From contig JAQUKH010000054.1 in NCBI GenBank assembly GCA_028719205.1, forward strand, positions 1 through 8,248: 8,248 nucleotides of DNA, in the 5' to 3' direction. Within the stretch, counting starts at the first letter, position 1; each line of letters starts with the position of its first letter. Under the pieces are notes generated by a model, which saw only the letters and a list, made by a program, of their open reading frames with translations, did no database searches and was not told where the DNA came from. The stretch comes from a bacterium. Its GTDB lineage: Bacteria; JACRDZ01; JAQUKH01. Positions 1-6,364 of the stretch are shown piece by piece. The translations under genes were made by a program, and so were the position numbers.

Positions 1-1
1 T

Positions 2-610
2 ATAGAAGCGGCTTCAAGCAGTATATCTGCCAAAATAGTAAAGATGTCCCTGGAAAAAGGGAAAAAGGTCCTTGCCTTAAGTGTTGGCGGGCTTATAAAG
101 GATTTTACTGAATATAAAAAGCTCGCGCAATTGAAAGGCGGCAGGCTTTATATTCCTTCCGGCGCGGTAGCGGGTATTGACGGTTTAAAGGCGGTTTCCG
201 CGAGCAAGATCGAATATGTAACATTGACTACGAAAAAACCGATCAAAGGGATCAAGGATGCGCCGTTCATAAAAAAGAATAATATAGATCTGGGAAGTAT
301 TAAGACAGATACATTGATCTTTTCAGGTAAGGTTGAAGAGGCGGTAGAGGCATTTCCTCAAAATATAAATGTAGCCGCGAGCCTTGTTTTAAGCGGTATA
401 GATTCTTCTTTAATTACCGTAAGGATCGTTACCAGCCCTAATTTTACAAGCAATACGCACGAGATAAAGGCAAAGGGTGAGTTCGGGCAGATTACATGTG
501 TGTGTGAAAATTTACCCGATCCAGATAATCCAAAAACAAGTTTTCTAGCGATATTGTCCGCGGGTGCCGCATTAAAACAAATTGTTAATCCGATAAAGAT
601 AGGGACATAA
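2..610 (+). CDS. nadX: L-aspartate dehydrogenase, 5'-truncated by window edge
   Basis: C-terminal two thirds or so of an aspartate dehydrogenase of the NadX family. This enzyme oxidises L-aspartate with NAD(P)+ to iminoaspartate, the substrate of quinolinate synthase (NadA) in de novo NAD synthesis; it is cytosolic. The frame stays open from base 2, and the residues before the first in-window ATG (base 44), IEAASSSISAKIVK, match the family's conserved 'VEAAS' segment at the end of the Rossmann domain. The true start is therefore upstream and ATG 44 is internal. Downstream are the family's signature GRLYIPSGAVAGIDGL (about bases 137-184), the N-V-A-A-S-L segment, and SNTHEI (about 449-466), whose His (codon 458-460) aligns with the family's active-site His. 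The chain ends normally at TAA 608-610. The next gene starts 22 bases later. Other nad genes, if linked, would lie upstream. Assignment is by motif recognition only. Confidence 0.9.
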   Translation: MEAASSSISAKIVKMSLEKGKKVLALSVGGLIKDFTEYKKLAQLKGGRLYIPSGAVAGIDGLKAVSASKIEYVTLTTKKPIKGIKDAPFIKKNNIDLGSIKTDTLIFSGKVEEAVEAFPQNINVAASLVLSGIDSSLITVRIVTSPNFTSNTHEIKAKGEFGQITCVCENLPDPDNPKTSFLAILSAGAALKQIVNPIKIGT

Positions 611-632
611 AGGGGATAAAATACAAAAAGGA

Positions 633-3287
633 ATGGAAGTAATAACGACCCATGATAATGTTGATTTTGACGGTCTTGCGAGTATGATAGCCGCGTCTAA
701 ACTTTTTCCTGACGCGAAACGGGTGTTGCCGGGCAGCCAGGAAAAAAGCGTCAGGCAATATTTAACTTTATTTGGAAAATTTTGGCGGCTGGAAGAGATC
801 AAGAGTATTGATATCTCTGATATCACAAAATTAATACTGGTTGATACGCGCCTGCCCGGACGGATAGGAAAATTAAAAAATATAATAAGCAATAAAAAGC
901 TCAAGATAATTATTTACGACCATCATCCGGGATTTTTGGATGATATTAAAAGCCCGCAGGATCATTCTAAAAATTATGGCGCCACGATAACAATTCTTCT
1001 GGAAAAAATACAGTCTAAAAAGATAATCATCAACCATCAGGAGGCCACTTTATTCTGCCTGGGTTTGTATGAAGATACAGGTTCCCTGAGTTATCTTTCA
1101 ACCACACCTTCTGATATAAAAATGGCAGCGTGGCTTTTAGAAAAAGGAGCGGACCTCAGTATCGTGTCTGATTTTACAAAATATGAGCTTTCCGCGGAAC
1201 AAAAATCCATTTTGGAAAAATTAAATTCAAATTTAAAAGAATTTGATATTAACGGGGTGCAGGCCGTAATATCCTTTGCCAGGCTTAAAGGTTATACCGG
1301 AGACCTTTCGGTAATAACCCATCGTTTCAGGGATACCAATAATTTAAATGTTGTTTTTAATCTTTTTGAGACTGAGGAAAGGATACACTTACTGGCCAGA
1401 AGCCGCACTGAGCTTGTGGATGTTAATAAGATACTTTCAGCATTCAGCGGCGCGGGGCATTCGTCAGCCGCGTCTGCTTCTGTTCATGATCTTTCATTAA
1501 AAGAAGTCATTGATAAACTGCTCGCTACACTGAAAATAAACGTTAAACCTTTATATTTTGCCCGCGATATTATGAGTTCTCCTGTAATCAGCGTGCCGCC
1601 GGATATAAGTGTTTCAGAACTAAAGAAGATGATGCTGAGGTTTAATCACACCGGTTTTCCCGTTGAAGAGGATGGAAAACTTGTTGGAATGATAGTAAGG
1701 CAGGATATAGAAAAACTTTTAAGCCATAAGATGGAAGATGAAAAGATAAAGAATTATATGTCAACGAACGTTATTACTATTTCTGAAGGAACTCCAATAG
1801 CTGAGATAAACAGGTTATTGGCTGAAAACGATATAGGACGCCTTCCGGTAATTGAAAATGGAAAACTTTCAGGGATCGTTACAAGAACAGATCTGATCAA
1901 GATATTTCATTATGATCCGTCACAAATGGGTGAGGCTGTTCATACGGGCCTTGGCGCTGAAAAATCCTTATTTGAAAAGTCCATGAAAGTCTCCGAGCTG
2001 AGATCATTATTGCCCACAATAAATAATAAGCTTCCGCTGCTTATGAAAGAACTTTTAATGGATATAGGAAAGCAAGGTAAAAAATATGGCTTTCCTGTAT
2101 ACGCGGTGGGTGGTTTTGTAAGGGATCTGATACTCAGCCGAAAAAATTATGACCTTGATATTGTGGTTGAAGGAAATGGAATAAAATTTGCCCGCCTTTT
2201 GGCAAAGGAGTTGAAGGGGAAAGTAGTAGAGCATAAAAAGTTTCAGACCGCTATTATTACCTTCAAGAATAAAATGAAGATCGATGTTGCGACGGCCCGG
2301 ACTGAATTCTATGAGCATCCCGCCGCTTTGCCAAGTGTGGAAAAGAGTTTTATTAAATATGACTTATACCGCCGGGATTTCAGCCTTAATTCATTGGCTA
2401 TTAATCTTGACCCCGATAATTTTGCGAAATTACTGGATTATTTTGGCGGAAGGACGGATATTAAAAGGGGAATTATACGCGTCCTTTATAATTTAAGTTT
2501 TGTTGACGACCCGACGCGTATCTTGCGCGCGGTAAGATTTGAACAAAGGTATAATTTTAAAATTGATAGACAAACGGAATATCTTTTAAAAAACGCGCTT
2601 AAACTCGGAATGCTTGATAAAACCGCGCCGGAGAGGCTGCGTGAAGAACTCATCCTGATATTAAGCGAGGATGATCCGCTTAAAGCGTTTGTCCGTATGG
2701 AGGCCCTTGGGATCCTTTCGTGGATACATCATGGCCTGAAGATCAACCTGCGTGTAAGAAATACCATGAAAGAAATTAATGAAGTCTTGTCATGGTTTAA
2801 GTTGTCATTTTTTAAGGATTATGTTACTGTGTGGATCATTTATCTTTTATCGCTCGTGGATCAGCTCGATGTTACTGAAATAGAATCTTTAATAAAAAAA
2901 TTTAAATTTTCTAAAGTGGAATCTGGTATAATTCGTCAGGTGAAAATTGATCTGCCGCCTGTTTATGATGAATTAAAATCAGAACAGGTGATGAGCCCGA
3001 GCGAGATCTATAATTTACTTTTTCCTTTGTCACTGGAGGCTCTTCTATATTTAATGGCAGGCACGCGGAATGTTTTGGTTAAAAAACGGGTAGCTGTTTT
3101 TTTAACAGGTTACCGTAATGAAAAATTACAAGTTACAGGGAAAGATTTGATCAGGCTCGGCTTGAAACCGTCGCCTTTATTTAAAGAAGTGCTTTATAAA
3201 ATATTTTCAGCAAGACTTAACGGCGAAGTTAAAACTAAAAAGGAAGAATTAGAATTAGCTAAAAAAATAATAAAGGGAAAAATATGA
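633..3287 (+). CDS. DHH phosphoesterase / CBS pair / class II tRNA nucleotidyltransferase fusion (A-adding type)
   Basis: 884-residue cytosolic fusion. Residues 1-300 are a DHH/DHHA1 phosphoesterase like nanoRNase/pAp phosphatase: motif I with H7, D11 and D13, then D71, D96-H97-H98, D148 in YEDTG, and GAGH near 273-276. Residues 310-435 hold two CBS domains, starting near M314 and M376. Residues 480-680 are a class II nucleotidyltransferase: GG 493-494 with RD 497-498, catalytic D507 and D509, third carboxylate D551, a flexible loop after R556-T557-E558, RRD 580-582, DDPTR 625-629 with RILRAVRF, and ERLREE 667-672. The rest is a helical arm. This architecture is known from Aquifex-type enzymes that add the terminal A of tRNA CCA ends beside a separate CC-adding enzyme. 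The loop, reported missing in CC-adding enzymes, favours A-adding; poly(A) polymerase activity is an alternative. ATG 633 is chosen because motif I follows at once. The stop overlaps the next start (ATGA). Confidence 0.92.
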   Translation: MEVITTHDNVDFDGLASMIAASKLFPDAKRVLPGSQEKSVRQYLTLFGKFWRLEEIKSIDISDITKLILVDTRLPGRIGKLKNIISNKKLKIIIYDHHPGFLDDIKSPQDHSKNYGATITILLEKIQSKKIIINHQEATLFCLGLYEDTGSLSYLSTTPSDIKMAAWLLEKGADLSIVSDFTKYELSAEQKSILEKLNSNLKEFDINGVQAVISFARLKGYTGDLSVITHRFRDTNNLNVVFNLFETEERIHLLARSRTELVDVNKILSAFSGAGHSSAASASVHDLSLKEVIDKLLATLKINVKPLYFARDIMSSPVISVPPDISVSELKKMMLRFNHTGFPVEEDGKLVGMIVRQDIEKLLSHKMEDEKIKNYMSTNVITISEGTPIAEINRLLAENDIGRLPVIENGKLSGIVTRTDLIKIFHYDPSQMGEAVHTGLGAEKSLFEKSMKVSELRSLLPTINNKLPLLMKELLMDIGKQGKKYGFPVYAVGGFVRDLILSRKNYDLDIVVEGNGIKFARLLAKELKGKVVEHKKFQTAIITFKNKMKIDVATARTEFYEHPAALPSVEKSFIKYDLYRRDFSLNSLAINLDPDNFAKLLDYFGGRTDIKRGIIRVLYNLSFVDDPTRILRAVRFEQRYNFKIDRQTEYLLKNALKLGMLDKTAPERLREELILILSEDDPLKAFVRMEALGILSWIHHGLKINLRVRNTMKEINEVLSWFKLSFFKDYVTVWIIYLLSLVDQLDVTEIESLIKKFKFSKVESGIIRQVKIDLPPVYDELKSEQVMSPSEIYNLLFPLSLEALLYLMAGTRNVLVKKRVAVFLTGYRNEKLQVTGKDLIRLGLKPSPLFKEVLYKIFSARLNGEVKTKKEELELAKKIIKGKI

Positions 3288-3940
3288 CTCAGGTCAGTGA
3301 ATTGGCAATTTCAATACCGGTGCTTTTATTTTCAGTGATAATCCACGAATGCGCGCATGGATGGACCGCTGAAAAATTCGGCGATCCTACAGCGAGGGCT
3401 ATGGGGAGATTAACATTAAACCCGCTTCCGCATATTGATCCTTTCGGGACAGTGCTTTTGCCGATTCTTCTGGCAATGGCTAAATCACCTATTATGATAG
3501 GTTGGGCCAAACCTGTGCCGGTTAATTTTCAAAACCTGAGGAATCCGAAGAAAGATATCCTTTGGGTAGGGATTTCAGGGCCGGTTGTTAATATTCTTAT
3601 GGCAATAGTTTCAGGATTGCTTTCAAAAATATTAATACTGGCAACGATAAATAATGCCAATATATTTTCCGTGCTTTTGCCAATAAGGTTTATGTTAAAA
3701 ACCAGTATTGACATAAATATTATTTTGGCGGTTTTTAATATGACCCCGATCCCTCCGCTTGACGGGTCCCGTTTTGTTTATAGCCTGCTTCCGGACAAAC
3801 TGGCATATTATTATGGAAGCATGGAGAAATACGGATTCTTTGTCTTGCTGCTCTTAATGTATACAGGTATTTTAAATTTTTTTATTGTTCCATTGTACAG
3901 CGCGGTAATATTCATATTTCATTTTTTACGGATTTTGTAG
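3284..3940 (+). CDS. Site-2 protease family (M50) membrane zinc metalloprotease
   Basis: 218-residue polytopic inner-membrane protein of the short M50B group (YwhC-like, no PDZ domain). Members cleave peptide bonds within or near the membrane; the substrate of this one is unknown. The zinc-binding HExxH motif is H21-E22-C23-A24-H25 inside the first hydrophobic helix. The family's GWAKPVPVN segment lies near residues 73-81, GPVVN is at 99-103, and the third zinc ligand is D160 in NMTPIPPLDGSR. Hydrophobic stretches lie roughly at 7-25, 52-67, 93-120, 140-155 and 185-215. All catalytic residues are present, so it should be active. The start ATG overlaps the upstream stop by four bases, and AAAGGG about seven bases upstream can serve as ribosome binding site; this indicates translational coupling. 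The name is secure at family level only. Confidence 0.93.
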   Translation: MTQVSELAISIPVLLFSVIIHECAHGWTAEKFGDPTARAMGRLTLNPLPHIDPFGTVLLPILLAMAKSPIMIGWAKPVPVNFQNLRNPKKDILWVGISGPVVNILMAIVSGLLSKILILATINNANIFSVLLPIRFMLKTSIDINIILAVFNMTPIPPLDGSRFVYSLLPDKLAYYYGSMEKYGFFVLLLLMYTGILNFFIVPLYSAVIFIFHFLRIL

Positions 3941-3950
3941 GGAGAATCAG

Positions 3951-4931
3951 ATGAAAAACAAAAGGATCTTAAGCGGTATGAGGCCAAGCGGGAAACTGCA
4001 TCTTGGGCATCTCGCGGGCGCTTTAAAAAACTGGATAAAATTTCAGGAAGAGGCCGAATGTTTTTATATGGTGGCTGACTGGCATGCCTTGACCACTGAA
4101 TATCAAAATACAAAAGGAATTAAAGATAATATTAAAGATATGGTAGTCGACTGGATTGCCGCGGGGATAGACCCGAAGAAGAGCGTTATCTTTGTTCAGT
4201 CGAAGGTATGCGAGCACGCGGAACTTCACTTGATCCTGTCGATGATCGTAAGCATCGCGCGCCTGGAAAGGGTTCCTTCATACAAAGATATTCAGCAGGA
4301 GCTTTCGAATAAAGACCTTTCTACTTATGGCTTTTTAGGGTATCCGGTATTACAGGCGGGAGATATTCTCTTATATAAAACTAATTTTGTTCCGGTTGGC
4401 GAAGATCAATTGCCGCATATTGAATTGACAAGGGAGCTTGCTAAAAAATTCAACAGTTTATATAAGGAGGTATTAACGATCCCTAAAGGGATTTTGACCG
4501 AAACACCGCGCCTGCCGGGGCTTGACGGCCGTAAGATGAGTAAAAGCTATGGCAACTCGATCTATCTTTCTGATAATGAGAGCGCGGTTTCAAAAAAAGT
4601 GATGACAATGATAACCGATCCGCAAAGGATTAAAAGAGATGATCCGGGGCATCCGGATATTTGCATCGTATATGCTTTTCATAAAATTTATAGCGTAAAG
4701 GAAATTGATAAAATTGCCGAAAATTGTATTAGCGCGAAGATTGGATGCACTGACTGCAAAAAGGATCTTGTCCAGAAACTAATTGAGGTCCTGAAACCGA
4801 TAAATGAAAAAAGAAAAGAACTTTTATCGCAGAAAGACCTGGTTGACATGATCCTGGAAAACGGGAACGCGAAGGCGAAAAAAGTGGCCGGAAAAACATT
4901 AGATGAAGTAAAAGAAGCGATAGGATTTTAA
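3951..4931 (+). CDS. trpS: Tryptophan--tRNA ligase (TrpRS), with four-Cys iron-sulfur-type motif
   Basis: 326-residue class Ic aminoacyl-tRNA synthetase that activates tryptophan with ATP and charges tRNA-Trp in the cytosol. Length is normal. The Rossmann fold opens with SGMRPSGKLHLGH, whose HIGH-type motif is H17-L18-G19-H20. The KMSKS loop is intact as K195-M196-S197-K198-S199, preceded by LPGLDGRK. GEDQLPHIELTRELAKKFN is the usual tRNA-synthetase core segment. In the C-terminal helical domain four cysteines, C238, C259, C266 and C269, are spaced C-x20-C-x6-C-x2-C. This closely matches the [4Fe-4S] ligand pattern described for Thermotoga maritima TrpRS. A GGGAG ribosome binding site (3941 region) precedes the ATG, and the gap to the M50 gene is ten bases, so the two are probably co-transcribed. 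Annotation is very secure; cluster binding is inferred. Confidence 0.97.
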   Translation: MKNKRILSGMRPSGKLHLGHLAGALKNWIKFQEEAECFYMVADWHALTTEYQNTKGIKDNIKDMVVDWIAAGIDPKKSVIFVQSKVCEHAELHLILSMIVSIARLERVPSYKDIQQELSNKDLSTYGFLGYPVLQAGDILLYKTNFVPVGEDQLPHIELTRELAKKFNSLYKEVLTIPKGILTETPRLPGLDGRKMSKSYGNSIYLSDNESAVSKKVMTMITDPQRIKRDDPGHPDICIVYAFHKIYSVKEIDKIAENCISAKIGCTDCKKDLVQKLIEVLKPINEKRKELLSQKDLVDMILENGNAKAKKVAGKTLDEVKEAIGF

Positions 4932-4937
4932 ATAGCT

Positions 4938-4966
4938 CGGAAGAGCGGAAGTACGGAAGACTGAAG
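4938..4966 (+). repeat. Short degenerate tandem repeat, about 8-base period
   Basis: Between trpS and scpA the hexamer CGGAAG occurs at 4938, 4946 and 4954, followed by CTGAAG at 4961, giving spacing of 8, 8 and 7 bases. The first copy also forms a tiny GCTC-GGAA-GAGC hairpin (4935-4946), too short and without a T tract to be a credible terminator. The whole gap 4932-4991 is purine-rich and non-coding on my reading. It could be a decayed dispersed repeat or simple slippage product; function is unknown. Confidence 0.5.
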
Positions 4967-4991
4967 AGTACAGAACACAGAAAAAGAGGGG

Positions 4992-5726
4992 ATGATGGAA
5001 AAAGAAAATTACCAGGTAAAACTTGACAATTTTGAGGGGCCGATGGACCTCCTTTTGCACTTGATCAAAAGAGAGGAGATGGACATCTATGATATCCCGA
5101 TAGCAAAAGTAACCAGGCAGTATCTAGAGTATATCGAGCTTCTGGAAATCCTTGACCTTTCTATAGCGTCTGAATTTATGCTGATGGCTGCCATTTTGAT
5201 ACAGGTAAAATCTAAGATGCTTTTGCCCATTGAGAGCGTAAATCTTGAAGAAGAGATCAGCGATGACCCGCGCTCGGCTCTTGTGCAGAGTGTAATGGAG
5301 TATAAAAAGTTCAAAGAATTAGCCGTGGAATTAGGGAAGAATAGAGAGCATCAGGAAGAAGTTTTCACCAGGCTTGTGCCTGAAATAAGCCTGGAAGAGG
5401 AAAATCAATTTGTGGAGGCTACGCTTTTTGACCTTCTGTCAGCGTTTAAAGACGCGATAAAAAATGTTGAAGAACAGACCTTTCATGAAATAACAGTAGA
5501 AGAATTCACTGTAGTAGATAAAGTAAGGGAAATAAAAAACCGGTTAAGCTCGGGTGAAGGATTTTATTTTTCAGAAATTATGTTAACCTGCAGGACTAAG
5601 ATCGAAGTTATTGTTACCTTCATTGCTATCCTTGAGTTAATAAAACAGCAGGAAATCCAGATCCGCCAGCATGGAATTTTTGGTGATATAAAAGTATTCC
5701 GTCTTGTGCTTCAAGGAGTTATATAA
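4992..5726 (+). CDS. scpA: Segregation and condensation protein A (kleisin ScpA)
   Basis: 244-residue kleisin that bridges the SMC head domains and binds ScpB, forming the SMC-ScpAB condensin on the nucleoid. The N-terminal signature VKLDNFEGPMDLLLHLI (residues 9-25) followed by EMDIYDIPI is diagnostic. A helical region with AILIQVKSKMLLPIE (about 67-81) follows, then an acidic linker, and a C-terminal winged-helix segment about residues 165-244 that contains VREIKNRLSSG and the SMC-binding end. Length is typical. Two adjacent ATGs (4992 and 4995) follow GAGGGG at 4986-4991; the second has the slightly better but still short spacing, so the protein may begin at MEKEN, one residue shorter. scpB follows after a single base. 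The smc gene is not in this window. Confidence 0.96.
   Translation: MMEKENYQVKLDNFEGPMDLLLHLIKREEMDIYDIPIAKVTRQYLEYIELLEILDLSIASEFMLMAAILIQVKSKMLLPIESVNLEEEISDDPRSALVQSVMEYKKFKELAVELGKNREHQEEVFTRLVPEISLEEENQFVEATLFDLLSAFKDAIKNVEEQTFHEITVEEFTVVDKVREIKNRLSSGEGFYFSEIMLTCRTKIEVIVTFIAILELIKQQEIQIRQHGIFGDIKVFRLVLQGVI
5713..5718 (+). promoter_or_regulatory. Ribosome binding site fixing the scpB start
   Basis: AAGGAG lies inside the last codons of scpA and sits nine bases before ATG 5728. This near-ideal spacing picks ATG 5728 over the in-frame TTG at 5704, which lies upstream of the site. The TTG start would add eight residues (MCFKELYN) that are only the scpA tail read out of frame. Placement within scpA suggests coupled translation of the two partner proteins. 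Confidence 0.85.
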
Positions 5727-5727
5727 T

Positions 5728-6309
5728 ATGGACCCTAAAGAATTAAAAGCTATTATTGAATGCCTTCTTTTTGTATCACCCCAGCCTTTGGAACTAAAGA
5801 GACTGGAAGAGATCATTGGCGGAGGAGTAGATACGCATACTATCAGGGTCATGATAAATCAATTGCAGGAGGAGTATGGAAAAGAAGATAGGGGAATACA
5901 GATCGTGGAAATTGCCGGAGGTTACAGGATGAATACCCGCAGGGAGTATTCTCCATGGGTTAAAAGATTGTTTAATACAAAGCTCCATTTCCGTTTGTCG
6001 CGTTCCGCGTTAGAAACACTATCAATAATTGCCTACAAACAGCCGATAATGAGAGTTGAAGTTGAGGCGATCAGGGGAGTAAGTGTTGAATGGGCTTTGC
6101 ATACATTACTGGAGAAAAATCTTATTAAAATTGTCGGCCGTTCTGAACAACCCGGCCGGCCGCTTCAATATGGGACTACAGACGATTTTATGGTTTATTT
6201 CGGTCTTAAGGACCTGACTGAGCTTCCGCAATTAAAAGAATTTAAGGATATTATTCAGACTGAGGATATTTTAGCAGAACCAATTGAGCAGGCAAGTGAA
6301 GAGATGTAG
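5728..6309 (+). CDS. scpB: Segregation and condensation protein B (ScpB)
   Basis: 193-residue winged-helix protein that dimerises and binds ScpA in the SMC-ScpAB chromosome condensation complex. It has the usual two winged-helix domains: residues 1-85, opening with ELKAIIECLLFVSPQPL, and about 90-165, with the family signature LSRSALETLSIIAYKQPI (90-107), then AIRGV (114-118), and GRSEQPGRPLQYGTT (137-151). The tail ends in an acidic, probably disordered stretch. The start is ATG 5728, one base after the scpA stop and nine bases after AAGGAG. The one-base gap means the two subunits are almost certainly made from one mRNA. Nothing is missing compared with the family. A 55-base gap follows before the ketoacyl synthase. 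Confidence 0.96.
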   Translation: MDPKELKAIIECLLFVSPQPLELKRLEEIIGGGVDTHTIRVMINQLQEEYGKEDRGIQIVEIAGGYRMNTRREYSPWVKRLFNTKLHFRLSRSALETLSIIAYKQPIMRVEVEAIRGVSVEWALHTLLEKNLIKIVGRSEQPGRPLQYGTTDDFMVYFGLKDLTELPQLKEFKDIIQTEDILAEPIEQASEEM

Positions 6310-6328
6310 TACATTACTGATTACACGA

Positions 6329-6349
6329 AATTTTTGCATCACAAAAATT
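6329..6349. repeat. AT-rich inverted repeat between scpB and the ketoacyl synthase gene
   Basis: AATTTTTG (6329-6336) and CAAAAATT (6342-6349) are perfect inverted copies separated by CATCA. The stem has eight pairs, only one of them G-C, and no T run follows, so it is a poor rho-independent terminator on the + strand. It lies just before the GAGGGAG ribosome binding site (6353-6359) of the next gene, so it might be a weak attenuator, an operator for a dimeric protein, or chance in AT-rich spacer. Confidence 0.35.
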
Positions 6350-6364
6350 CTTGAGGGAGAATAA

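Noticed and set aside
44-46. ATG 44 as the true start of the aspartate dehydrogenase
   Set aside because: The open frame upstream encodes family-typical residues (IEAASS), and a protein starting at 44 would lack the whole NAD-binding fold.
812-826. GATATC-TCT-GATATC direct/inverted repeat
   Set aside because: It lies within the DHH domain and is explained by the coded Asp-Ile-Ser-Asp-Ile; no reason to see a site here.
2055-2318. Minus-strand open frame inside the nucleotidyltransferase fusion
   Set aside because: It is a shadow of the catalytic domain; the sense frame carries GG, RD, DxD and other conserved motifs.
4935-4946. GCTC-GGAA-GAGC hairpin as a trpS terminator
   Set aside because: The stem is four pairs with no following T run, so termination is unlikely.
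5704-5727. Upstream TTG start for scpB
   Set aside because: It would add residues encoded by the scpA tail and precedes the AAGGAG site; ATG 5728 has ideal spacing and gives the usual ScpB N-terminus.
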